The notes under the pieces: model-generated | What the model was told of the DNA's origin: nothing | The model's database searches: none | Seen by the model: the letters and a program-made list of their open reading frames with translations, nothing else | In this document: piece by piece, positions 34,201 through 44,337 of the stretch | Layout of the letters: each line of letters begins with the position of its first letter | Numbering within the stretch: position 1 is the stretch's first letter | Assembly (NCBI GenBank): GCA_022496805.1 | Contig: CM040085.1 | Coordinates: forward strand, 39,399,811 to 39,463,810 | Length of the DNA: 64,000 bases | Direction: 5' to 3' | DNA from: Pohlia nutans | Taxonomy: Eukaryota; Streptophyta; Bryopsida; Bryales; Mniaceae | Translations under genes and position numbers: made by a program

Positions 34201-35532
34201 ATTCCAACATTCAAGAATCACGAGCATCCGTGTACCATTGAATCAGGAGACAGTGAAGAGTTAAAATGGAGACTGGCAGGAGGAAGAACAATGCACTCTT
34301 TGTATATAGAATTTGCTTGGCAAATGAAAAATCTAAGGCTTAATGAGAAGTTCGGAATGTGGGCGCACAAATATAGAACATTTGGTGAGACGAGTCCCTG
34401 GATGTCCTGCTATCCGCTGAGGTCACCCTGTAGAGGGAGAGTACTCGAAACTGATGCTTCGAATTGGATCACAATAGCGATGACATGTTACTACGCCGAT
34501 CCAAGAGTGTACTCTGACTACAAATCGCTCGATGAAGTGCGTGTTCTCTCCTTTTTCCAAATGTTTTGACATTATTTCTGCCATTTTCAATTCATTTTTG
34601 TGGAATTTCTTCATTGAGATTAGGAAGGTCTGTGAGGAGATGTTTACTGGAAAACGGAATGTTCCCGTTTTTTTCTGTTCTTGCTTAACCCCTACAGCCC
34701 GAGGGGTATTGGACAAAACATAGATGTGTTATAATATGTGCCTTGATGAAGTTTGGTTCTATAGACAAAATGTAGGGCATCATCTCTACAAGTTATCCAT
34801 ACACTCAAACTTCCAAAAAGAATTGTAGATATTTTTAAATGACTTTAAAAGCATTAACCTTTGAAAAATTGTATAAATTGTAATTTTCACTTTTAGAGTT
34901 TAAAATTTAGCATGCTCATTTAAAATTGGTTTATCTATTGTAAACTTCAAAAAAGAAAAAGAAATGATGAAGGGAACATCATTACTTTCTCCAAATAGCA
35001 AATTTTATAACACTAAGACAATGTTGAGGTGATCCACTTTGAAAAATTCTCCCCAATAGAGTTTAACTTGGATTGACATAATTCAAATTGCATTGGAAAG
35101 TAGACTTGATGTAGTATTTTAAAATATTTTGTATTTTTTCAAAAACTTAATTTTTTCTGGGCAGCGACCAAAAAATGGTCTCTTGGGAGCTTAGGGGATA
35201 AGCTGTAAGTATATCATATTCAAAGATTAAAAACCGTTAAAAACGTTCAAGTTGTTGCTGAATCAGGAACCGGAGAACGGGAATATTTTGTTTTGTTTAT
35301 GGTTGTTTGGTGTTGTGTACAGTTGCTCTATCCCGACGGACATCATTTCCAGGAGGTGAGGAAAAAAGCGGAGGTGCAGGCGGAAGCGATTAAGGAGAAG
35401 GAAGCGGAGAAGGGGAAGGGCGGAGGCGGCGTTGGCGGTGGCGGTGGAGGCACGAAAGGTGACGGCCTGGAGACGAAGGATGGCGACAAGGAAGGGGGCG
35501 AGAAGAAGCAAGGAGGGAAGAAGCCGCCAGAG
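34201..35532 (+). CDS. Two further exons of the same locus with Lys/Gly-rich linker
   Basis: Exon 34201-34536 follows TTTACAG and ends before GTGCGT, encoding IPTFKNHEHPCTIES to YSDYKSLDE. The next exon, 35323-35532, follows TGTGTACAG and ends before GTAGAA. It opens LLYPDGHHFQEVRKKAE and continues as a Lys/Glu- and Gly-rich linker ending KKPPE. Both have lengths divisible by three and join in phase 0 with each other and with the exons at either side. I do not recognise the ~112-residue domain. The intervening intron contains a TTAA element (34685-35201). Confidence 0.55.
34685..35201. mobile_element. TTAA-type element (family C, inverted) within an intron
   Basis: Starts TTAACCCCTACAGCCCGAG and ends CTTAGGGGATAA, where the terminal TTAA has decayed to ATAA. 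It is the reverse-orientation relative of 3506-4055, including the GACCA...TGGTC hairpin near its right end (35166-35181). Confidence 0.75.
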
Positions 35533-35625
35533 GTAGAATGAAGCTGAATTTGAAACGAGACTCGTGGTTGCTGTGCTCTCTCTTATCTCTATGTTAGAAT
35601 CTGGTCATTTTTGAGAGTTTAGAAT

Positions 35626-36563
35626 TGCAGCACGCAAACAGGAATTCTTGCGATCGGTTTCTCACGGTGAGCGTCTTCTTGTTGTGTCGATCTTTGTTAG
35701 TTCTATCCCCGAGCTCACTCTTCTTGATGCAGGTCGTTGAGTTGAAGGTGCCTCTCTGCTGCGACGAATGCGCGCGTAGAGTGAAGAAAATTTTCCAGAG
35801 ATTGGATGGTGAGCTAGCGCACACGATTTCTTGTTGTTTGGTTTTCTGCAACCGTTCATATTCCTGCTGTGGAGGAATATCGTTCCTTTTGCCCTGAGTC
35901 ACATAGTACTTAGAGAAGCACTTTGCATTGTGCTGAACGGCCTCTTACGCAGGGGTGGAGTCCGTTGTATGTGATCTCTACGAGAGGAAGGTCGTTGTGA
36001 AAACCGTGGCGGACACGAATCCGGAGACTGTGCTCAAGCAGGTACAGAAGGTGAAGAAACACGCCGCGATGTGGCCGATGTTTCTCACGGTGAGCGTCTT
36101 CTTGTTGTGTCGATCTTTGTTAGTTCTATCCCCGAGCTCACTCTTCTTGATGCAGGTCGTTGAGTTGAAGGTGCCTCTCTGCTGCGACGAATGCGCGCGT
36201 AGAGTGAATTTTTTTTTCCAGAGATTGGATGGTGAGCTAGCGCACACGATTTCTTGTTGTTTGGTTTTCTGCAACCGTTCATATTCCTGCTGTGGAGGAA
36301 TATCGTTCCTTTTGCCCTGAGTCACATAGTACTTAGAGAAGCACTTTGCATTGTGCTGAACGGCCTCTTACGCAGGGGTGGAGTCCGTTGTATGTGATCT
36401 CTACGAGAGGAAGGTCGTTGTGAAAACCGCGGCGGACACGAATCCGGAGACTGTGCTCAAGCAGGTACAGAAGGTGAAGAAACACGCCGCGATGTGGCCG
36501 AAGAAAGAGACCGAGAAGGAGTCCGGCGACAAGAAGGAATCCGGCGATACGAAGAAAAATTAG
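35626..36563 (+). CDS. Two HMA (heavy-metal-associated) domains, HIPP-like 3' exons
   Basis: Each HMA domain is split by one intron. In domain 1, exon 35733-35808 (VVELKVPLCCDECARRVKKI) joins an exon beginning at 35953 (GVESVVCDLYERKVVVKT...). In domain 2, exon 36156-36231 joins one beginning at 36376, which ends at the stop 36561-36563 after KKETEKESGDKKESGD. CCDEC supplies the C-x-x-C metal-binding pair. A donor after MFLT (36092) joins domain 1 to domain 2 in phase 0. An optional 36-nt exon 35626-35661 (HANRNSCDRFLT) is also phase 0. The KKPPE exon upstream joins VVELK in frame. HIPP-type proteins bind metals, and HMA domains also occur as integrated decoys in immune receptors. It could be a separate HIPP gene or the 3' end of the kinase/P-loop locus. 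Confidence 0.7.
35657..36502 (+). repeat. 423-bp tandem duplication including two exons and an intron
   Basis: 35657-36079 is repeated from 36080 with few changes. One change turns GTGAAGAAAATTTTCC into GTGAATTTTTTTTTCC, so RVKKIF becomes RVNFFF in the second HMA domain. The period is divisible by three, so the duplication keeps the frame. At 36894-36945 a third, short remnant (GTCGAGTGGAAGGAGCCGCT..., VEWKEPLCCDS then stop) follows another GATGCAG acceptor. Confidence 0.9.
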
Positions 36564-37379
36564 AGCTGCAAGGCGACTTATATCTTTCTTCCTTGACCAC
36601 CTTGTTTCGAAATTCCCCTGCACCCGCTGTACTTTCCTACCCTGGTCTCCGAATGTTTCAGTACTTCATTCTTGTGAAGCACTCTAGTACGTTCCGTTCG
36701 TGCTCTGTAGTACGTACACACACAAGCCAGCTTGATGAGCGCGCATCTAAGTGAGACGTAGCAAATATGGTTTAGAAATTTGGTGGATGTAGAGGAGCGC
36801 ACCCTGTGTGCGGCAAGTTTTGTGATGAGTCAGGGTTGTTTGCTGAAGGTACTAATTTAATTTACTAATTTAGGAAGGTAATTTACTTCTTGATGATGCA
36901 GGTCGAGTGGAAGGAGCCGCTCTGCTGCGACTCGTAAAGAATTTTGAGCTAAATATGACTTAGTAAGTATTTTACTGCAATTTGATGCATTTTTCTTGAG
37001 GGCTTTTTTATACTTATTCTGTTTGGTTTAGGTGGTATTGTATAGAATAGTTTTGTTATGCATCCATTGTGTATGGCTCCTATTGCTTCTCTGGTGGTTA
37101 AAGGTTCTCTAGCTTGAACTGCAGACATCAGAGTGCAGAGTTTAGGGTGTGAATCTTGAAATATTTATTGGAATATTCTATAAAATTATGTGATGTCAAC
37201 AAAATTATATTGTTCCAATGTGCACAATGGCATGTCACACTTTACATGGTATCCATGTCATATCTTACATGGCATACACATCATCAATTGTGATTAAAGT
37301 ACAACTTTTGCCACATGTAGTCACTGTAATTTATTGTTGTTTTCTCACAATATTCCAAGATGAAGGTAAGTCCTAACTG
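36564..37379. other. Downstream flank with an HMA remnant
   Basis: Apart from the truncated HMA exon copy near 36900 (VEWKEPLCCDS followed by TAA), nothing is recognised. Likely 3' flank of the HMA locus. Confidence 0.5.
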
Positions 37380-38296
37380 TTAACCCCTAAAATTCCTTGA
37401 CCGTATTCTCACAAAAAACCATGAAAAACGCAGCATTTGGAAGTTGCAGAAGAAATCATATGTTTTTAATTTTTTTCATCATTTAACCGTAAGATCTAAT
37501 ACCCAACTTGAATTTTCATGTGAGCACAAAATTTGAGAGCAAAATGACCATTAGATTCTTAGATTATAAGGATCAAAGTTGCAAAAGAAGATTTTTTGGG
37601 GTTCAATCCGGTGACAAATTTGAACTTTAGAAATTAATATCTTTTTTTTGAATGGGTTAGAAATTCATTGAATGGCAAGGCTTTGTTAACAATTGAGTTA
37701 AGTCTTCAAATATAAAATCTTGTAAGAAAAAAGCTCATATTAATTTTTTCATAAAACAATTACTAGAAGTGGGTACAAAGTGAAAGGAAAAAGAAAATCA
37801 TTAATAAGTTTGACATGGAATTGTAAAATATCAATCTTAACGGTGAGAATGTTGTACTTGGAAATCTTCACCCAGTGCCTTTTATTTCATTAAAAAATAT
37901 TGAAAATTGAGTTTAGAAATGAGCTTCAAAGTTTTTTTTGTCCAAACTGCCCAAAAAACAGATCTCCTCATAACTTTTATCCCATTGCGCAAAATGGGTA
38001 GATTTAAAGCTTCATTTGTAGATAAAGATCAACCAATCATGAATCAAAAAAGAAATTTTGAAAAAGAGTAAAAAATAAAAAAATTCTTGCTGCCTGATCT
38101 CGCTTCAAAAACTTCAAATGCTTATAACTTTTGCAATACTTATCGGAATGACATGAAACGAAGTGCGACATGTAGAGTGTAGTTTTTGGAAGCTACACTG
38201 AAATTTTCATTGAAATTTTTAAAAGTATGAGGTCCCTAGAGGCTGCCCAAAAAGTGGAACGACCAGAATATGGTCACTCAGAATTTTAGGGGTTAA
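37380..38296. mobile_element. TTAA-flanked element, 917 bp
   Basis: Left end TTAACCCCTAAAATTCCTTG and right end CAGAATTTTAGGGGTTAA share 16 bp of inverted repeat. A hairpin GACCAGAATATGGTC lies at 38261-38275, ~20 bp inside the right end, echoing the subterminal hairpins of the 3506 and 34685 elements. No coding capacity. Confidence 0.75.
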
Positions 38297-39237
38297 AGAA
38301 TGCTAACATGTATTGCTATGGTGTGGAGAGAGCCTTTTTGGAAATTCCTAAGTTCAAGAGTCTTAGTGAAACCTCACAACACGCCTATGGCTTTGAACTC
38401 CAAAGTTACATTAAAATCATTCACACCACATTATCATACATTTGAGATTTTTGATACAACGCACAACAACAAAGAAAATCATGTCACGACCCTTTACAAC
38501 TTACCTATTTCATAATGTGAAACATGACATGATGAAACACTCTTGTAACTAGTGTATCTAATTCCAATCACAAAGAGGACTTCATAGGGGAAAACATGGT
38601 GAAGAGTCACAACCTCCATACATTTAAGAGTGTAGTCACATTATCTCAATTTACAATAGAATCTATTACATGTGAATGCAACATTCTTCATTTTCTTTCT
38701 CCTTGAACATTTTGAAGATCATTTCTTTGTTTTTCCTTAGTAACTTTGGTCATGACGTTATGAAAATGTTCAAATAGTAAAAGAAGAAAACATAACCTAT
38801 TGCAATAAGTCCATTTGATGCCTCCATCCAGTGGCCCGTAAAGCAACTACTGGCATTGTGAGTACCTCTAATGTAGCATACCTTGTAGAGAAAAAATTGT
38901 CAATGGAAGTACCGTAGCCAACTAGCAGGTCCGTCACCTCGGCGCCGAATATTTATTTAAAGTAGGAAAACAATGTTTGGCAGGAAAAATAAAATTAATG
39001 AAAATTTCATTTTTTTTCATTTATAATAAATGATGATTTTGGCATTCATCCAAGTAGCCGTTAAAAATTCATGGATGTTTCTTCCTAAAATTCATCTGAG
39101 GGTGGCGGCTAATGTGATATTTTTCTAAACTTGCCCTAATCTTTTTTTGACCTCATTTCACTTCTAGTTGTGTCTTGTGAGAGATTTTTTTTTTTTTTTT
39201 TTTCTTGTACCAATCTTTGTGTTGTTTGAGAGTTGAA

Positions 39238-40991
39238 ATGGCGAGGCAAAATACTTTAAATTGTATGTTTAGTGTTATCAACAAAGAGGAGATGGAGGAG
39301 TGTTTGGAGAGAGATTTTGCAACACTCAGTAACAAATTGGAGATGGAGCATGCATTGCGGAAAGAAGTGGTGAAACGGCCAGTTGGAAGACCTAAGAAGC
39401 AAATAGAGGCTGTGTTGTTGACTCCGAAAGTAGAACCAGAAGAACGACCATCGAAGAAAGCAAAGGTTAGAGGACCCTACACTAATTGGTTTTTGCCGGC
39501 ATTATGGAAGCCGATCTATGCCGCTGTGACACAACACAAACATCTCTCATGTGCTTTGAATTATTTACGCACTAAGCACAAGTTACCAGGACAAACTTAC
39601 AGCGTTTATGATAAGCTTTCTATTGGCTCCCTATTTGGATGGTTTACAAGTGAAGGTGTTCTAAGAGAAGGGTACAAACAGTACATTACGAACGAGTCTT
39701 CTTCTTTTACCGGTGGCACACAACATGCTCACATCCTCTCACAATTTCCTGAATTGGAGAAGGAGGTTATCAGCATGCTTGAAGGTCACCGCGACGCAGG
39801 TCAACCTTTGTATGCAGCAACATTGCGGCGGTTGATTTCCACACTAATTTGCAAACGTGTTCCAAGCTTACTTGAAAACGAGAGTGCCACTGCATTTAGG
39901 GTTTTATTCCACTGGACTCGCGAATTTGTTCGCAGGTAGTTAGACTGGAGCTATCGGGCAGCAACTGGTGCTGCTCGAAAGTTACCAAAGGATTGGGAAT
40001 TGCAAGGACTTTGAATGGCGCAAAGAGCTGCATTTCTCATCAAAGCATACTCCATACCAAGCAAGATGTTTGTCAATACGGACCAAACCGGCATACATCT
40101 TGTTCCAACAGGAGGAACTAGAACTTGGGCAAAAAAAGGATCTAAGCATGTTCTTGTCCATGGAATGGAAGACAAGCGACAAGTGAAGTCTTTGTCTCTT
40201 CTTCAACATCGGGAATGCTCTTACCTTTCCAAATCATCTTCACAGGCTTGACAGACAAGAGTCTTCCTCCTCAAAATGTTGGACGAGTGCAATGTGAGGC
40301 AGCGGGGTGGCAACTAACTTATTCTAAAAATCACTGGTCAAATATGGAGATTTGTCAACAATTCGTCAACACTATCCTCGAACCATACAGACAACAAGTT
40401 GCACAAAGATTGGGCTTAGAGAAAGAAGCAAAGTTGATTTGGTTACTAGACTGCTAGAGTGTTCACAAATCAAAGGACTTCGTAGCATGGATTAAAGAGA
40501 AGCATCCAGAAATCCTCTTGATCTTCGTTCCAGCTAACTGCACTTCAGTGTACCAACCTGCGGATGTCATACTTCAAAGACCCTTCAAGCATGGATTTCG
40601 CCAAGAGTTTGATGAATACACTACAGACAGTATTGACAAGCAACTTGACGAAAAGGAGTCGAAGGATGTTAAACTTGACTTCAAGATGTCAACATTAAAG
40701 CCCTTGCTTTGTCGTTGGCTTCTCAAAGCGTGGCAACATGTCAATCAACCTGCCATGATACTACGTGGATGGTCACAGTGCGGACTTCAGCAAGTATTCA
40801 ACAAAACATTTCAAACGAGTGCCATGGAGGAGCATATCAAGAATCCACTCTTCAAAGAAACACCATTCGAAATAGAAGCAAAGCAAGACGACAATCAGGA
40901 CGAAACAGATCCAGAAGTTTCCATGGAGTCTATAATGGAAGAATCTTTATCAAGAGTTGCAGAGATTGCAACGGTGAACAAAAAAAACTAG
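39238..40991 (+). pseudogene. Pogo-like DDE transposase, inactivated
   Basis: The frame begins MARQNTLNCMF and includes an AT-hook-like basic stretch (KRPVGRPKKQ). Later come the catalytic-domain landmarks NTDQTGIHLVPTGGTRTWA (first Asp region), WLLDC*SVHKSKDFVAW (second Asp region) and VPANCTSVYQPADVILQRPF, matching the DDE_1/pogo superfamily. Breaks: TAG at 39938-39940, TGA at 40012-40014, a frame change near 40180-40215, and TAG at 40456-40458 in the DC*SVHKS motif. Domain order and length are otherwise near complete, so this is a recently decayed full-length transposase. It would have acted in the nucleus on the element's own terminal repeats. Confidence 0.85.
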
Positions 40992-42248
40992 CATTTCTAC
41001 CCTTAGAGATCTAGCTCGAAAGAGGTACGTTCCTGCCACAAATAACCCACATTGTACATGAGATTTTGTTTACTGGTACTTGTTCTGATTCAAAACCTTC
41101 ATGCAAAAATGCAAAAGAATTAATTAAAAAAAAATCAAAATGATGCAGATCGGCCAACCTGTGAAGCAGGGTCTTGCAGTGGTGTGAAGCAGGTCGAGAT
41201 TGTGGACTTCACGTTGTTCTTGCACTTCCTCCACTTCACTTCAGTTCTCTCCGACTGCTCCTTGTCCTCCCAACTTACGCCTCTCCAACTTGTCGTTCCA
41301 ATCTCCATCACCGCTTCTCTCTGCTTCGGCCTTCCACCACAATTCTCGATGCTCTCAGTCTGCGCCTTTCAAACTGTGGCGCTGCTCAAATCTCCATCAC
41401 TGCAAAACAGATGTTTACACACAGATGTTTACACTCCAACGTGCACAAGCTTCAAAAACACAGAGTGACTGAAGCTTCGGTGACGCGGAGATCTAGACCC
41501 CACAGCCTGAGATCTAGCAAGCAACAAGGAGGATTTCGAATGAGCACAAAGCATCAGAGTGAAGGCATCAAACGTGATATGTGAGAGATGGGAGTTGCAA
41601 GCTCATGAGCTGAGCATGACAGCCTCAATTTTCCACCATGTCTCCCCTCAATCTCAGCCCTCCACCTCCAAACAAAGGTATGTTCGTCACAAAACTCCAC
41701 TCCTGCTCATAACTTTGATGCTGAAGAAGACCACCGCTTCCGCTATCAACGACCTCACAAGCAAGGGAAGAACTGAAGCCTCAAAAATGAATTAGGATCT
41801 GAAATTTTGAAGCTCTTTAAGGTATACCGTAGCCAAAGAGATTGATTTGTTAACAATCCACGAGACTCACGAGGATGAGCTCGGCGTCTTTGTCAGGATG
41901 CTTGCTTTGCATGATTTGTGTAGTGGCAAACATCGTGCTTGTTGTTAGTTCTGTTTTTAGTGCCTTGTGTGGACTTTGTGCTAGCTCATTGGACTTGTGT
42001 GAATTATGTATGAATTTTAAGTACTTTATTTTTGAGTTATTTTGTCACATGTGGCGTGAAATTCAAGGGTTTCAGCATAGTTACTTTATTTTTGAGTTAT
42101 TTCAGCACATATGGCGTGGATTTCAAGGATTCCAGCATATTTGGGTTTTAGTTTCACTTCTTTACGGCATCCAAGACCTGTAATTTCCAAAAAAATTAGG
42201 CATCATTTTTTTAAAATATTTATTGACGAACCTGCTAGTTGGCTACGG
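40992..42248 (+). other. 3' non-transposase part of the pogo-like element
   Basis: Contains a CT-rich segment at 41200-41410 with open frames but no recognised domain, possibly captured host DNA. A 60-bp tandem duplication begins at 42022 and 42082 (TACTTTATTTTTGAGTTATT...), which in frame gives two 20-residue YFIFELF... repeats. Confidence 0.5.
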
Positions 42249-42250
42249 TA

Positions 42251-43333
42251 ATGAAAGTGATTTCAAGATGAGAATGTGATCAAATTCTATGACAAAAGGT
42301 CGTGACACTATTTAGTTTTGTTGAAACCATATTGTTATAAAGAGGTCAAAAGCTATGGCAAGAAGACCAATCTAAATCAAGAATTAATAGCCGATCTCAA
42401 AGATCAATCTCAACCTCATCATCAACAAAAACACATTTTTGTCTTCAAGGAGATTTGACGGGTCTAATAATATTATCGTCACCAGACAATAAACCATCTT
42501 CTTCTTCTTACCTTGCAAGTGACTCTGTATATGACGGATGTTCTATAAAATGAATTGAAGATCAACATTTCTACTTCACCTACATGCTTATATGAAGAAA
42601 TCAAATTCAATACAACATATACTAACATAATCAAATAATAGAGAGCCTAATTTCATAATGGAGCCTTACTCAAAGTTGATATTTCTAAATTTAGTTATAA
42701 TAATAGGCTCATAGTCGTCAACAAGGTCAATTGCATTTGGAGTTGGAAGCAGGATGTTTACATCATTTTTCTATTCAGCTTAATCAATTGCTTGCTAACA
42801 ATGGAATGTAGAGTGGCATCACCCTCAAATCCACATGCATAGCGACCATTGCTAATTGCCGCTTCCATCGATGCACCTGCATTGGAAGATGTTGACAATT
42901 CTTATACCACAACAAATCAAAGAAGGAGAAGAATATACCCAACTATTTTATGAAAGCAAGGATGAATTCAAAGTTTCCAATGAAAAATTGTTGTACAATT
43001 TACCTCATTGGTTTCAATCATTAAATCAAAGACTAAGTGACTTTTGGGACAACGCATCTCAATCAATTGTTGCATGAGTGCAGGAGACTTCCCACGTGAA
43101 CCTCGAACATTGAATCCATATGGACGTTTGCAAAAATCATCCAATTTCATATAATTCATTGATAACATTGCCCTCGTAAGCATCAATGGAGTCCTCAATA
43201 TACACAACATTGTCTTTAGGGCTAAAGCCGTTTGAAATATTTGCAAAGCATAAGACATGTGATATCATTGTCTGCAACGAATTGAAACTACTAAATAAGA
43301 ACTTTACATCGTTACAATATGAATTCATTACAC
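42251..43333. other. AT-rich interval, possible minus-strand exon
   Basis: A minus-strand stretch (43277-43134) follows a TTCGTTGCAG acceptor and is open for TMISHVLCFANISNGFSPKD and VVYIEDSIDAYEGN. It is not recognised and could belong with the remnant at 44.0-44.3 kb across the intervening TTAA element. Confidence 0.3.
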
Positions 43334-43909
43334 TTAACCCCTAACCGCCAAACCATGCATATTTTGCATGATGTATGGATTTGAAGTCCGTTTTCTCATC
43401 CATCATGCACTTTTTGCAATGTGGATTTTTTATTGAAACTTTTATAGGAAGTTAGCTCCGTGCATGTGTGATCCGATTAGAAAGGGGATGATTTGTGAAA
43501 TTTTTGTGCCTCATTTCATGTTGTAGTGTTCCACCCAAAATTTCCAAGATTTTAGTCTAAAAAGTGCTCTTGAAAAAGTCAACTACTAAATTAAGCAACC
43601 AAAAAATCTCCAAAAATCACCACACTTAGAGTATTACATTTCAACCCATTACAACAAATTTCATTATTAGATTGTCAATATCTTATTCGTAATCATATTA
43701 CAAAAGAATTTTGAATTTTAAGTCTTAAATTTAATACACAAATATTAGTGATAGCAATCGCAAATCTAACCATATGGATAGAATCTAAAATGCATAATGT
43801 ACAATTTTTATTCATTCATCAATTTGAAAATATCCCTCTTAGTTGCATTTTATAATGAATCTTTGGAAAACTGCCAAATTTGAAAAGAGTGAGAACGTTT
43901 AGGGGTTAA
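43334..43909. mobile_element. TTAA-flanked element, 576 bp
   Basis: Left end TTAACCCCTAACCGCC, right end AACGTTTAGGGGTTAA. A hairpin CATGCAT...TGCATG (43354-43370) lies 20 bp inside the left end. Non-coding. Confidence 0.75.
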
Positions 43910-44029
43910 CAACCAAAAAACAATCAATTCAAATTAGCCAAAGAAGAACATTAATTACCTTTGCCATTGGCTCTTTGCATGACCTCCAAGTTCACAATGT
44001 GCCATTTATGAAAAAAAAATTTGAAAATA

Positions 44030-44282
44030 TTTGAGGGATGTTGAACATAGCTTCTCATCAATCGCTCTATGATTTGATCACCATTCATCAAGATGAAGAT
44101 AGCACTAGATGGCTTAACCAATGCTCCACATGCAACTGTGATAAACTCAAAATAACTTTTATGTGGACAAAAATTCCAAATTTGCTAGTATGGACACTCT
44201 GCAATAGGCCATCCATCAGAGACATAAAAAATCGCCAAATCATAATTTCCACTTGTGGTATTTTGTTCGGCATATACCTTTG
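44030..44282 (-). pseudogene. Unrecognised minus-strand coding remnant
   Basis: The minus strand reads KVYAEQNTTSGNYDLAIFYV then SDGWPIAECPY, a TAG (44185-44187), then QIWNFCPHKSYFEFITVACG and ALVKPSSAIFILMNGDQI. The composition looks coding but the family is unknown, and the internal stop argues it is broken. Confidence 0.35.
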
Positions 44283-44337
44283 CCAGTTTTAAAAATTCCA
44301 AATTAGATCCTTCGATAGTTTTTCCTTCTAACTGGTC

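Larger units (their letters stand above)
38910..42250 (+). mobile_element. Pogo-like DNA transposon, ~3.34 kb with TIRs and TA flanks
   Basis: CCGTAGCCAACTAGCAGGT at 38912 is mirrored by ACCTGCTAGTTGGCTACGG ending at 42248, with one mismatch in the next several bases. TA abuts both ends (38910-38911 and 42249-42250). The element encloses the pogo-type transposase remnant at 39238-40991. A TACCGTAGCCA word also occurs internally at 41825. Confidence 0.9.
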
